From assembly GCA_028571685.1 (NCBI GenBank), contig CM053166.1, positions 62,272,111 to 62,336,110 on the forward strand: 64,000 nucleotides of DNA, written 5' to 3'. Positions 50,575-63,039 of this stretch are shown here, piece by piece. A program made the position numbers and the translations under genes. Source of the DNA: Heterohyrax brucei. Lineage: Eukaryota > Chordata > Mammalia > Hyracoidea > Procaviidae. The notes beneath the pieces were generated by a model, which saw only the letters and a program-made list of their open reading frames with translations, did no database searches and had not been told where the DNA came from. How positions within the stretch are numbered: position 1 is the first letter of the stretch; each line of letters opens with the position of its first letter.

Positions 50575-52052
50575 TCTTGAGAAACTCATACATTCTGTGT
50601 TCACTGTTTCCCGGTCTAAGAGAAATAGATTTCTTTCTGTGAAAGTGCTGTTTTCACAGTGCTAAGTACTCCCAACTCTATCAACAATGTAGGTTTTACC
50701 AGTTTTCTAAGTCTCTCTTAATTTCTTGTACTTATACTTGGAATTCTCTGTGTAAACCTCTGTAACTTCTCTAAGTAGATGAATCACTGTGTACTTTCTC
50801 TTGTTTCTATCTGTTACCAATCTTGAGAAACTCATACAGTCTCTTTTCACTGCTTCCCGGTCTTAGAGAAGTAGATTTCTTTCTGCGAAAGTGCTGTTTT
50901 CACAGTGCTAAGTACTCCCAACTCTATCAAGAATGTAGGTTTTACCAGTTTTCTAAGTCTCTCTTATTTTCTTGTACTTATACTTGGAATTCTCTGTGTA
51001 AACCCCTGGAACTTCTGTAGATAGTTGAATCACTGTGTACTTTCTCCTGTTTGTATCTGTTACCAATCTTGGGAAACTCATACATTCTTTGTTCACTTTT
51101 TCCCGGTCTTAGACAAGTAGATTTCTTTCTGCGAAAGTGCTGTTTTCACAGTGCTAAGTATTCCCACCTCTATCAACAATCTAGCTTTTACCAGTTTTCT
51201 AAGTCTCTCTTATTTTCTTGTACTTATACTTTGAATTCTATGTGTAAACCTCTGTAACTTCGCTAGTTAGATGAATCACTGTGTACTTTCTCTTGTTTCT
51301 ATCTGTTACCAATCTTGTGAAACTCATAAATTCTCTTTTCACTGTTTCGCGGTCTTAGCGAAGTAGATTTCTTTGTGCGAAAGTGCTGTTTTCGCAGTGC
51401 TAAGTACTCCCAACTCTATCAACAATGTAGGTTTTAGCAGTTTTCTAAGTCTCTCTTATTTTCTTGTACTTATACTTGGAATTCTCTGTGTAATCCTCTG
51501 TAACTTCTCTAGGTAGATGAATCACTGTGTACTTTCTCTTGTTTCCATCTGTTACCAATCTTGAGAAACTCATACATTTTCTTTTCACTGTTTCCCGGTC
51601 TTAGACAAGTAGATTTGTTTCTGCAAAAGTGCAGTTTTCACAGTGCTAAATACTCCCAACTCTATCAACAATGTAGATTTTACCAGTTTTCTAAGTCTCT
51701 CCTATTTTCTTGTACTTATACTTGGAATTCTCTGTGTAAACCTCTGCAACTTCTGTAGGTAGTTGAATCACTGTGTACTTTCTCTTGTTTCTATCTGTTA
51801 CCAATCTTGAGAAACTCATACATTTTCTGTTCACTGTTTTCCGGTCTTAGACAAACAGATTTCTTTCTGCGAAAGTGGTGTTTTCACAGTGCTAAGTACT
51901 CCCAACTCTATCAACAATGTAGGTTTTACCAGTTTTCTAAGTTTCTCTTATTTTCCTGTACTTATACTTGGAATTCTCTGTGTAAACCTCTGTAACTTCT
52001 CTAGGTAGTTGAATCACTGTGTATTTTCTCTTGTTTCTATCTGTTACCAATC

Positions 52053-53281
52053 TTGAGAAACTCATATATTCTCTTTTCACTGTTTCGCGGTCTTAGAGAA
52101 GTAGATTTCTTTCTGCGAAAGTGCTGTTTTCGCAGTGCTAAGTACTCCCAACTCTATGAACAATGTAGGTTTTACCAGTTTTCTAAGTCTCTCTTATTTT
52201 CTTGTACTTATACTTGGAATTCTCTGTGTAAACCACTGTAACTTCTCTAGGTAGTTGAATCACTGTGTACTTTCTCTTGTTTCTATCTGTTACCAATCTT
52301 GAGAAACTCATACATTCCCTGTTCAGTGTTTCGCGGTCTTAGAGAAGTAGATTTCTTTCTGCGAAATTGCTGTTTTCACAGTGCTAAGTACTCCCAACTC
52401 TATCAACAATGTAAGATTTACTAGTTTTCTAATTCTCTCTTATTTTCCTGTACTTATTCTTGGAATTCTCTGTGTAAACCACTGTAACTTTTCTAGGTAG
52501 TTGAATCACTGTGTACTTTCTCTTGTTTCTATCTGTTACCAATCTTGAGAAACTCATACATTCTCTTTTCACTGTTTCGCGGTCTTAGAGAAGTAGATTT
52601 GTTTCGCGAAAGTGCTGTTTTCGCAGTGCTAAATACTCCCAACTCTATCAGCAATGTAGGTTTTACCAGTTTTCTAAGTCTCTCTTATTTTCTTGTACTT
52701 ATACTTGGAATTCTCTGTGTAAACCTCTGTAACTTCTCTAGGTAGATGAATCACTGTGTACTTTCTCTTGTTTCTATCTGTTACCAATCTTGAGAAACTC
52801 ATACATTCTCTTTTCACTGTTTCGCGGTCTTAGAGAAGTAGATTTCTTTCTGCGAAAGTGCTGTTTTCACAGTGCTAAGTACTCCTAACTCTATCAACAA
52901 TGTACGTTTTCCCAATTTTCTAAGTCTCTCTTATTTTCTTGTACTTATACTTGGAATTCTCTGTGTAAACCTCTGTAACTTCTCTAGGTAGATGAATCAC
53001 TGTGTACTTTCTCTTGTTTCTATCTGTTACCAATCTTGAGAAACTCATAGATTCTCTGTTCACTGTTTCCGGGTCTTAGACAGGTACTTTTCTTTCTGCG
53101 AAAGTGTTGTCTTCACAGTGCTACGTACTCCCAACTCTATCAACAATGTAGGTTTTACCAGTTTTCTAAGTTTCTCTTATTTTCCTGTACTTATACTTGG
53201 AATTCTCTGTGTAAACCTCTGTAACTTCTCTAGGTAGTTGAATCACTGTGTATTTTCTCTTGTTTCTATCTGTTACCAATC
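52053..53281 (+). repeat. 5-monomer unit, copy 1 (1229 bp)
   Basis: Five monomers marked by CATATATTCTC, AATGTAAGATTTAC, GTTTCGCGAAAG (a short form lacking two bases), GTACGTTTTCCC and GTGTTGTCTTC. The first three recur at 53282-54018. The exact start lies up to about 130 bp upstream, since the second halves of the monomers before 52053 and 53282 also agree (TTTCCTGTAC, GTGTATTTTC). Confidence 0.82.
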
Positions 53282-54018
53282 TTGAGAAACTCATATATTC
53301 TCTTTTCACTGTTTCGCGGTCTTAGAGAAGTAGATTTCTTTCTGCGAAAGTGCTGTTTTCGCAGTGCTAAGTACTCCCAACTCTACGAACAATGTAGGTT
53401 TTACCAGTTTTCTAAGTCTCTCTTATTTTCTTGTACTTATACTTGGAATTCTCTGTGTAAACCACTGTAACTTCTCTAGGTAGTTGAATCACTGTGTACT
53501 TTCTCTTGTTTCTATCTGTTACCAATCTTGAGAAACTCATACATTCCCTGTTCAGTGTTTCGCGGTCTTAGAGAAGTAGATTTCTTTCTGCGAAATTGCT
53601 GTTTTCACAGTGCTAAGTACTCCCAACTCTATCAACAATGTAAGATTTACTAGTTTTCTAATTCTCTCTTATTTTCCTGTACTTATTCTTGGAATTCTCT
53701 GTATAAACCACTGTAACTTCTCTAGGTAGTTGAATCACTGTGTAGTTTCTCTTGTTTCTATCTGTTACCAATCTTGTGAAACTCATACATTCTCTTTTCA
53801 CTGTTTCGCGGTCTTAGAGAAGTAGATTTGTTTCGCGAAAGTGCTGTTTTCGCAGTGCTAAGTACTCCCAACTCTATCAACAATGTAGGTTTTACCAGTT
53901 TTCTAAGTCTCTCTTATTTTCTTGTACTTATACTTGGAATTCTCTTTGTAAACCTCTGTAACTTCTCTAGGTAGATGAATCACTGTGTACTTTCTCTTGT
54001 TTCTATCTGTTACCAATC
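53282..54018 (+). repeat. 5-monomer unit, partial copy 2 (3 monomers)
   Basis: Three monomers that repeat the start of the preceding unit with small differences (CTACGAACAATG against CTATGAACAATG, CTTGTGAAACTC against CTTGAGAAACTC). It ends at an E-like monomer beginning CTTCAAAAACTC. Confidence 0.82.
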
Positions 54019-57000
54019 TTCAAAAACTCATACATTCTCTTTTCACTGTTTCCCAGTCTTAGACAAGTAGATTTGTTTCTGCGAAATTGCAGTTTTCACA
54101 GTGCTAAGTACTCCCAACTGATCAACAATGTAGATTTTATCAGTTTTCTAAGTCTCTCCTATTTTCTTGTACTTATACTTGGAATTCTCTGTGTAAACCT
54201 CTGCAACTTCTGTAGGTAGTTGAATCACTGTGTACTTTCTCTTGTTTCTATCTGTTAGCAATCTTGAGAAACTCATACATTCTCTGTTCACTGTTTTGCG
54301 GTCTTAGAGAAGTAGATTTCTTTCTGCGAAAGTGCTGTTTTCACAGTGCTAAGTACTCCCAACTCCATCAACAATGTAGGTTTTACCAGTTTTCTAAGTC
54401 TCTCTTATTTTCCTGTACTTATACTTGGAATTCTCTGTGTAAACCTCTGTAACTTCTCTAGGTAGTTGAATCAATGTGTACTTTCTCTTGTTTCTATCTG
54501 TTATCAATCTTGAGAAACTCATACATTCTCTTTTCACTGTTTCGCGGTCTTAGAAAAGTAGATTTCTTTCTGCGAAAGTGCTGTTTTCGCAGTGCTAAGT
54601 ACTCCCAACTCTATCAACAGTGTAGATTTTACCAGTTTTCTAAGTCTCTCTTATTTTCTTGTACTTATACCTGGAATTCTCTGTGTAAACCTCTGTAACT
54701 TCTCTAGGTAGATGAATCACTGTGTAGTTTCTCTTGTTTCTATCTGTTACCAATCTTGAGAAACTCTTACATTCTCTGTTCACTGTATCCCGGTCCTAGA
54801 CAAGTAGATTTCATTCTGCCAAAGTGCTGTTTTCACCGTGCTAAGTACTCCCTAATCTATCAACAATGTAGGTTTTACCAGTTTTCTAAGTCTCTTAATT
54901 TCTTGTACTTATACTTGGAATTCTCTGTGTAAACCTCTATAACATCTCCAGGTAGATGAATCACTGTGTACTTTCTCTTGTTTCTATCTGTTACCAATCT
55001 TGAGAAACTCATACATTCTCTGTTCACTGTTTCCGGGTCTTAGATAAGTAGATTTGTTTCTGCGAAAGTGCAGTTTTCACAGTGCTAAGTACTCCCAACT
55101 CTATCAACAATGTGGATTTTACCAGTTTTCTAAGTCTCTCTTATTTTCTTATATTTATACTTGGAATTCTCTGTATAAACCCCTGTAACTTCTCTAGGTA
55201 GATGAATCACTGTGTACTTTCTCTTTTTTCTATCTGTTACCAATCTTGAGAAACTCATACATTCTCTGTTCACTGTTTCGCGGTCTTGGGGAAGTAGATT
55301 TCTTTCTGCGAAAGTGCTGTTTTCACAGTGCTAAGTACTCCCAACTCTATCAACAATGTAGGTTTTACCAGTTACATAAGTGTCTATTATTTTCTTGTAC
55401 TTATACTTGGAATTCTCTGTGTAAACCTCTGTAACTTCTCTAGGTAGGTGAATCACTGTGTACTTTCTCTAATTCCTATCTGTTACCAATCTTGAGAAAC
55501 TAATGCATTCTCTGTTCACTGTTTCCCAGTCCTAGCGAAGTAGATTTCTTTGTGCAAAAGTGCTGTTTTCACAGTGCTAAGTACTCCCAACTCTATCAAC
55601 AATGTAGGTTTTACCAGTTTTCTAAGTCTCTCGTATTTTCTTGTACTTATACTTGGAATTCTCTGTGTAAACCTCTGTAACTTCTCTAGGTAGATCAATC
55701 ACTGTGTACTTTCTCTTGTTTCTATCTGTTACCAATCTTGAGAAACTCATACATTCTCTTTTCACTGTTTCGCGGTCTTAGAGAAGTAGATTTCTTTCTA
55801 CGAAAGTGATTTTTTCGCAGTGCTAAGTACTCCCTACTCTATCAACAATGTAGGTTTTACCAGTTTTCTAAGTCTCTCTTATTTTCTGGTACTTATACTT
55901 GGAATTCTCTGTGCAAACCTCTGTAACTTCTCTAGGTTGATGAATCACTGTGTAGTTTCTCTTGTTTCTATCTGTTACCAATCTTGAGTAACGCATACAT
56001 TCTCTTTTCACTGTTTCGCAGTCCTAGAAAAGTAGATTTCATTCTGCCAAAGTGCTGTTTTCACATTGCTAAGTACTCCCAACTCTATCAACAATGTAGG
56101 TTTTACCAGTTTTCTAAGTTTCTCTTATTTTCTTGGAGTTTCACTTGGAATTCTCTGTGAGAAACTCTGTAACTTCTCTAGATAGATGAATCACTGTGTA
56201 CTTTCTCTTGTTTCTATCTGTTACCAATCTTGAGAAACTCATACATTCTCTGTTCACTGCTTCGCGGTCTCAGAGAAGTAGATTTCTTTCTGCGAAAGTG
56301 CTGTTTTCACAGTGCTAAGTACTCCCAACTGTATCAACAATGTAGGTTTTACCAGTTTTCTAAGTCTCTCTTATTTTCTTGTACTTATACTTGGAATTCT
56401 CTGTGTAAACCTCTGTAAATTCTCTAGGTAGATGAATCACTGTGTACTTTCTCTCGTTTCTATCTGTTACCAATCTTGAGAAACTCATACATTCTCTGTT
56501 CACTGTTTCCCGGTCTTAGACAAGTAGATTTCTTTCTGCGAAAGTGCTGTTTTCACAGTGCTAAGTAATCCCAACTCTATCAACAATGTAGGTTTTACCA
56601 GTTTTCTAAGTCTCTCTTATTTTCTTGTACTTATACTTGGAATTCTGTGTGTAAACCTCTGTAACTTCTCTAGGTAGATGAATCACTGTGTACTTTCTCT
56701 TGTTTCTACCTGTTACCAATCTTGAGAAAATCTTACATTCTCTGTTCACTGTTTCCCGGTCTTAGACAAGTAGATTTCATTCTGCCAAAGTGCTGTTTTC
56801 ACCGTGCTAAGTTCTCCCAACTCTATCAACAATGTAGGTTTTACCAGTTTTCTAAGTTTCTCTTATTTTCTAGTACTTATACTTGGATTTCTCTGTGTAA
56901 ACCTCTGTAACTTCGCTAGGTAGATGAATCACTGTGTACTTTCTCTTGTTTCTACCTGTTACCAATCTTGAGAAACTCATACATTCTCTGTTCACTGTTT

Positions 57001-57939
57001 CCCGGTCTTAGACAAGTAGATTTCTTTCTGCGAAAGTGCTGTTTTCACAGTGCTAAGTACTCCCAACACTATCACAATGTAGGTTTTACCAGTTTTCTAA
57101 GTCTCTCTTCTTTTCTTGTACTTATACTTGGAATTCTGTGTGTAAACCTTTGTAACTTCTCTAGGTAGATGAATCACTGTGTACTTTCTCTTGTTTCTAT
57201 CTGTTACCAATCTTGAGAAACTCATACATTCTCTGTTCACTGTTTCCCGGTCTTAGAGAAGTAGATTTCTTTCTGCGAAAGTGCTGTTTTCACAGTGCTA
57301 CGTACTCCCAACTCTATCAACAATGTAGGTTTTACCAGTTTTCTAAGTCTCTCTTATTTTGTTGTACTTATACTTGGAATTCTCTGTGGAAACCTCTGTA
57401 ACTTCGCTAGGTAAATGAATCACTGTGTACTTTTTCTTGTTTCTATCTGTTACCAATCTTGAGAAACTCATACATTCTCTGTTCACTGTTTACCGGTCTT
57501 GGACAAGTAGATTTCGTTCTGCCAAAGTGCTGTTTTCATCGGCCTAAGTACTCCCACCTCTATCAACAATGTAGGTTTTACCAGTTTTCTAAGTCTCTCT
57601 TATTTTCTTGTACTTATGCTTGGAATTCTCTATGTAAATCTTTGTAACTTCGCTAGGTAGATGAATCACTGTGTACTTTCTCTTGTTTCCATCTGTTAGC
57701 AATCTTGAGAAACTCATACATTCTCTGTTCACTGTTTCCCGGTCTCAGACAAGTAGATTTCTTTCTGCGAAAGTGCTGTTTTCATAGTGCTACGTACTCC
57801 CAACTCTATCACAATGTAGGTTTTACCAGTTTTCTAAGTCTCTCTTATTTTCTTGTACTTATACTTGGAATTCTATGTGTAAATCTCTGTAACTTCTCTA
57901 GGTAGATGAATCACTGTGTACTTTCTCTTGTTTCTATCT

Positions 57940-58435
57940 GTTACCAATCTTGAGAAACTCATACATCCTCTGTTCACTGTTTCGCGATTTTAGACAAGTA
58001 GATTTCTTTGTGCGAAAGTGATGTTTTCACAATGCTGAGTACTCCCAACTCTATCAACAATGTAGGTTTTACCAGTTTTCTGAGTTTCTCTTATTTATTT
58101 AGAGTTACACTTGGAATTCTCTGTGAAAACCTCTGTAACTTCTCTAGGTAGATGAATCACTGTGTACTTTCTCTTGTTTCTATCTGTAACAATCTTGAGA
58201 AACTCATACATTCTCTGTTCACTGTTTCCCGGCCTTAGACAAGTAGATTTCATTCTGCCAAAGTGCTGTTTTCACCGTGCTAAGTACTCCCAACTCTATC
58301 AACAATGTAGGTTTTACCAGTTTTCTAAGTCTCTCTTATTTTCTTGTACTGATACTTGGAATTCTCTGTGTAAACCTCTATAACTTCTCTAGGTAGAGGA
58401 ATCACTGTGTACTTTCTCTTGTTTCTATCTGTTAC
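57940..58435 (+). repeat. Two-monomer segment repeated near the right end
   Basis: An M-class copy with TTATTTATTTAGAG, followed by a copy with CTGTAACAATC, CCGGCCTTAG and TACTGATACTTGG. The same pair occurs at 63348-63843 (offset 5408 bp, 22 monomers) and in the 18395-18840 region. Confidence 0.8.
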
Positions 58436-60161
58436 CAATCTTGAGAAACTCATACATTCTCTGTTCACTGTTTCCCGGTCTTATACAAGTAGATTTTTTT
58501 CTGCGAAAGTGCTGTTTTCACATTGCTAAGTACTCCCAACTCTATCACAATGCAGGTTTTACCAGTTTTCTAAGTCTCTCTTATTTTCTTGTACTTATAC
58601 ATGGAATTCTGTGTGTAAACCTCTGTAACTTCTCTAGGTAGATGAATCACTGTGTACTTTCTCTTGTTTCTATCTGTTACCAATCTTGAGAAACTCATAC
58701 ATTCTCTGTTCACTGTTTCGCGGATTTAGAGAAGTAGATTTCTTTGTGCGAAAGGGATGTTTTCACAATGCTCAGTACTCCCAACTCTACCAACAATGTA
58801 GGTTTTATCGGTTTTCTAAGTCTCTCTTATTTTCTTGTACTTATACTTGGAATTCTCTGTGTAAACCTCTGTAACATTTCTAGGTAGATGAATCACTGTG
58901 TGCTTTCTCTTGTTTCTACCTGTTACCAATCTTGAGAAACTCATACATTCTCTGTTCACTGTTTCCCGGTCTTAGACAAATAGATTTCTTGCTGCGAAAG
59001 TGCTGTTTTCACAGTGCTACGTACTCCCAACTCTATTAACAATGTAGATTTTACTAGTTTTCTAAATCTCTCTTATTTTCTTGTAATTATACTTGGAATT
59101 CTGTGTTTAAACCTCTGTAACTTCTCTAGGTAGATGAATCACTGTGTACTTTCCTTTGTTTCTATCTGTTACCAATCTTGAGAAACTCTGACATTCTCTG
59201 TTCACTGTTTCCCGGTCTTAGACAAGTAGATTTCATTCTGCCAAAGTGCTGTTTTCACCGTGCTAAGTTCTACCAACTCTATCAACAATGTAGGTTTTAC
59301 CAGTTTTCTAAGTTTCTCTTATTTTCTAGTACTTATACTTGGATTTCTCTGTGTAAACCTCTGTAACTTCGCTAGGTAGATGAATCACTGTGTACTTTCT
59401 CTTGTCTCTATCTGTTACCAATCTTGAGAAACTCATACATTCTCTGTTCGCTGTTTCCCGGGCTTAGACAAGTAGATTTCTTTCTGCGAAAGTGCAGTTT
59501 TCACAGTGCTAACTACTCCCAACTCTATCAACAATGTAGGTTTTAAAAGTTTTCTAAATCTCTCTTATTTTCTTGTACTTATACTTGGAATTCTCTGTGT
59601 AAACCTGTGTAACTTCTCTAGGTAGATGAATCACTGTGTACTTTCTCTTGTTTCTATCTGTTAACAATCTTGAGAAACTCATACATTCTCTGTTCACTGT
59701 TTCCAGGCCTTAGACAAGTAGATTTCATTCTGCCAAAGTGCTGTTTTCACCGTGATAAGTTCTCCCAACTCTATCAACAATGTAGGTTTTACCAGTTTTC
59801 TAAGTCTCTCTTATTTTCTTGTACTTGTACGTGGAATTCTCTGTGTAAACCTCTGTAACTTCTCTAGGTAGAGGAATCACTGTGTACTTTCTCTTGTTTC
59901 TATCTGTTACCAATCTTGAGAAACTCATACATTCGCTGTTCACTGTTTCCCGGTCTTAGACAAGTAGATTTCTTTCTGCGAAAGTGCTGTTTTCACAGTG
60001 CTAAGTAATCCCAACTCTATCAACAATGTAGGTTTTACCAGTTTTCTAAGTCTTTCTTATTTTCCTGTACTTATACTTGGAATTCTGTGTGTAAACCTCT
60101 GTAACTTCTCTAGGTAGATGAATCACTGTGTACTTTCTCTTGTTTCTATCTGTTGCCAATC

Positions 60162-61636
60162 TTGAGAAACTCATACATTTTCTGTTCACTGTTTCCCGGT
60201 CTTAGACAAGTAGATTTCATTCTGCCAAAGTGCTGTTTTCACCGTGCTAAGTACTCCCAACTCTATCAACAATGTAGGTTTTACCAGTTTTCTAAGTCTC
60301 TCTTATTTTCTTGGAGTTACACTTGGAATTCTATGTGTAAACCTCTGTAACTTCTCTAGGTAGATGAATCACTGTGTACTTTCTCTTGTTTCTATCTGTT
60401 ACCAATCTTGAGATACTCATACATTCTCTGTTCACTGTTTACCGGTCTTGGACAAGTAGATTTCATTCTGCCAAAGTGCTGTTTTCATCTGGCTAAGTAC
60501 TCCCAACTGTATCAACAATGTAGGTTTTACCAGTTTTCTAAGTCTCTCTTATTTTCTTGTACTTATACTTGGAATTCTGTGTGTAAACCTCTGTAACTTC
60601 GCTAGGTAGATGAATCACTGTGTACTTTCTCTTGTTTCTATCTGTTACCAATCTTGAGAAACTCATCCATTCTCTTTTCACTGTTTCGTGGTCTTAGAGA
60701 AGTAGATTTCTTTCTGCGAAAGTGCTGTTTTCACAGTGCTGAGTACTCCCAACTCTATCAACAATGTACGTTTTACCAGTTTTCTAAGTCTCTCTTATTT
60801 TCTTGTACTTATACTTGGAATTCTCTGTGTAAACCTCTGTAACTTCTCTAGGTAGATGAATCACTGTGTACTTTCTCTTGTGTCTATCTGTTACCAATCT
60901 TGAGAAACTCATACATTCCCTGTTCACTGTTTCCCGGTCTTAGACAAGTAGATTTCTTTCTGCGAAAGAGCTGTTTTCACAGTGCTAAGTTCTCCCAACT
61001 CTATCACAATGTAGGTTTTACCAGTTTTCTAAGTTTCTGTTATTTTCTTGGAGTTACACTTGGAATTCTTTGTGAAAACCTCTGTAACTTCTCTAGATAG
61101 ATTAATCACTGTGTACTTTCTCTTGTTTCTATCTGTTACCAATCTTGAGAAACTCATACATTCTCTGTTCACTGTTTCCCGGTCTTAGACAAGTAGATTT
61201 CTTTCTGCGAAAGTGCTGTTTTCACAGTGCTACGTACTCCCAACTCTATTAACAATGTAGATTTTACTAGTTTTCTAAATCTCTCTTATTTTCTTGTAAT
61301 TATACTTGGAATTCTGTGTTTAAACCTCTGTAACTTCTCTAGGTAGATGAATCACTGTGTACTTTCCTTTGTTTCTATCTGTTACCAATCTTGAGAAACT
61401 CTGACATTCTCTGTTCACTGTTTCCCGGTCTTAGACAAGTAGATTTCTTTCTGCGAAAGTGCTGTTTTCACAGTGCTAAGTAATCCCAACTCTATCAACA
61501 ATGTAGGTTTTACCAGTTTTCTAAGTCTCTCTTATTTTCCTGTACTTATACTTGGAATTCTGTGTGTAAACCTCTGTAACTTCTCTAGGTAGATGAATCA
61601 CTGTGTACTTTCTCTTGTTTCTATCTGTTGCCAATC
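60162..61636 (+). repeat. 6-monomer unit, copy 1 (1475 bp)
   Basis: It opens with the pair CTGTTGCCAATC/CATTTTCTG and GAGATACTC/CATCTGGCTAAG, both of which recur 1475 bp later. A copy inside it (near 61146-61390) matches the second half of the monomer at 58930-59170 through CTATTAACAATG, TTGTAATTATAC and CTGTGTTTAAACC. The unit was therefore assembled from pieces found elsewhere in the block. Confidence 0.8.
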
Positions 61637-62128
61637 TTGAGAAACTCATACATTTTCTGTTCACTGTTTCCCGGTCTTAGACAAGTAGATTTCATTCTGC
61701 CAAAGTGCTGTTTTCACCGTGCTAAGTACTCCCAACTCTATCAACAATGTAGGTTTTACCAGTTTTCTAAGTCTCTCTTATTTTCTTGGAGTTACACTTG
61801 GAATTCTATGTGTAAACCTCTGTAACTTCTCTAGGTAGGTGAATCACTGTGTACTTTCTCTTGTTTCTATCTGTTACCAATCTTGAGATACTCATACATT
61901 CTCTGTTCACTGTTTACCGGTCTTGGACAAGTAGATTTCATTCTGCCAAAGTGCTGTTTTCATCTGGCTAAGTACTCCCAACTGTATCAACAATGTAGGT
62001 TTTACCAGTTTTCTAAGTCTCTCTTATTTTCTTGTACTTATACTTGGAATTCTGTGTGTAAACCTCTGTAACTTCTCTAGGTAGATGAATCACTGTGTAC
62101 TTTCTATTGTTTCTATCTGTTACCAATC
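61637..62128 (+). repeat. 6-monomer unit, partial copy 2 (2 monomers)
   Basis: Repeats the first two monomers of the preceding unit nearly exactly (GAGATACTC, CATCTGGCTAAG, AACTGTATCAAC). It then diverges at 62129. Confidence 0.8.
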
Positions 62129-63039
62129 TTGAGAAACTCATACATTCTCTGTTCACTGTTTCCCGGTCTTAGAGAAGTAGATTTTTTTCTGCGAAAGTGC
62201 TGTTTTCACAGTGCTAAGTACTACCAACTCTATCAACAATGTAGGTTTTACGAGTTTTCTAAGTCTCTCTTATTTTCTTGTACTTATACTTGGATTTCTC
62301 TGTGTAATCCTCTGTAACTTCTGTAGGTAGATGAATCACTGTGTACTTTCTCTTGTTTCTATCTGTTGCCAATCTTCAGAAACTCATACATTCTCTGTTC
62401 ACTGTTTCCCGGTCTTAGACAAGTAGATTTCATTCTGCCAAAGTGCTGTTTTCACCGTGCTAAGTACTCCCAACTCTGTCAACAATGCAGGTTTTACCAG
62501 TTTTCTAAGTCTCTCTTATTTTCTTGTACTTATACTTGGAATTCTCTGTGTAAACCTCTGTAACTTCTCTAGGTAGATGAATCACTGTGTACTTTCTCTT
62601 GTTTCTATCTGTTACCAATCTTGAGAAACTCATACATTCTCTGTTCACTGTTTCCCGGTCTTAGACAAGAAGATTTCTTTTTGCGAAAGTGCTGTTTTCA
62701 CAGTGCTAAGTACTCCCGACTCTATCACAATGTAGGTTTTACCAGTTTTCTAAGTCTCTCTTATTTTCTTGTACTTATACTTGGAATTCTGTGTGTAAAC
62801 CTCTGTAACTTCGCTAGGTAGATGAATCACTGTGTACTTTCTCTTGTTTCTATCTGTTACCAATCTTGAGAAACTCATACATTCTCTGTTCACTGTTTCC
62901 CGGACTTAGACAAGTAGATTTCTTTGTGCGAAAGTGATGTTTTCACAATGCTAAGTACTCCCAACTCTATCAACAATGTAGGTTTTACCAGTCTTCTAAG
63001 TCTGTCTTATTTTCTTGTACTTATACTTGGAATTCTCTG

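Larger units (their letters stand above)
50575..55500 (+). repeat. S-rich block A2
   Basis: About 20 monomers. It opens with f, an h-like copy (CAAGAATGTAGG, CCCCTGGAAC) and i, which joins it to block C. Further right S-type copies dominate (CTCTTTTCACTG, TTTCGCGGTC, TTTTCGCAG, GGTAGTTGAATC), with E-like copies (GATTTGTTTCTGC, GTGCAGTTTTC) and one P copy near 54780. These are the classes of the left arm and of 12795-17862, so the array returns to the older set of types here. Confidence 0.78.
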
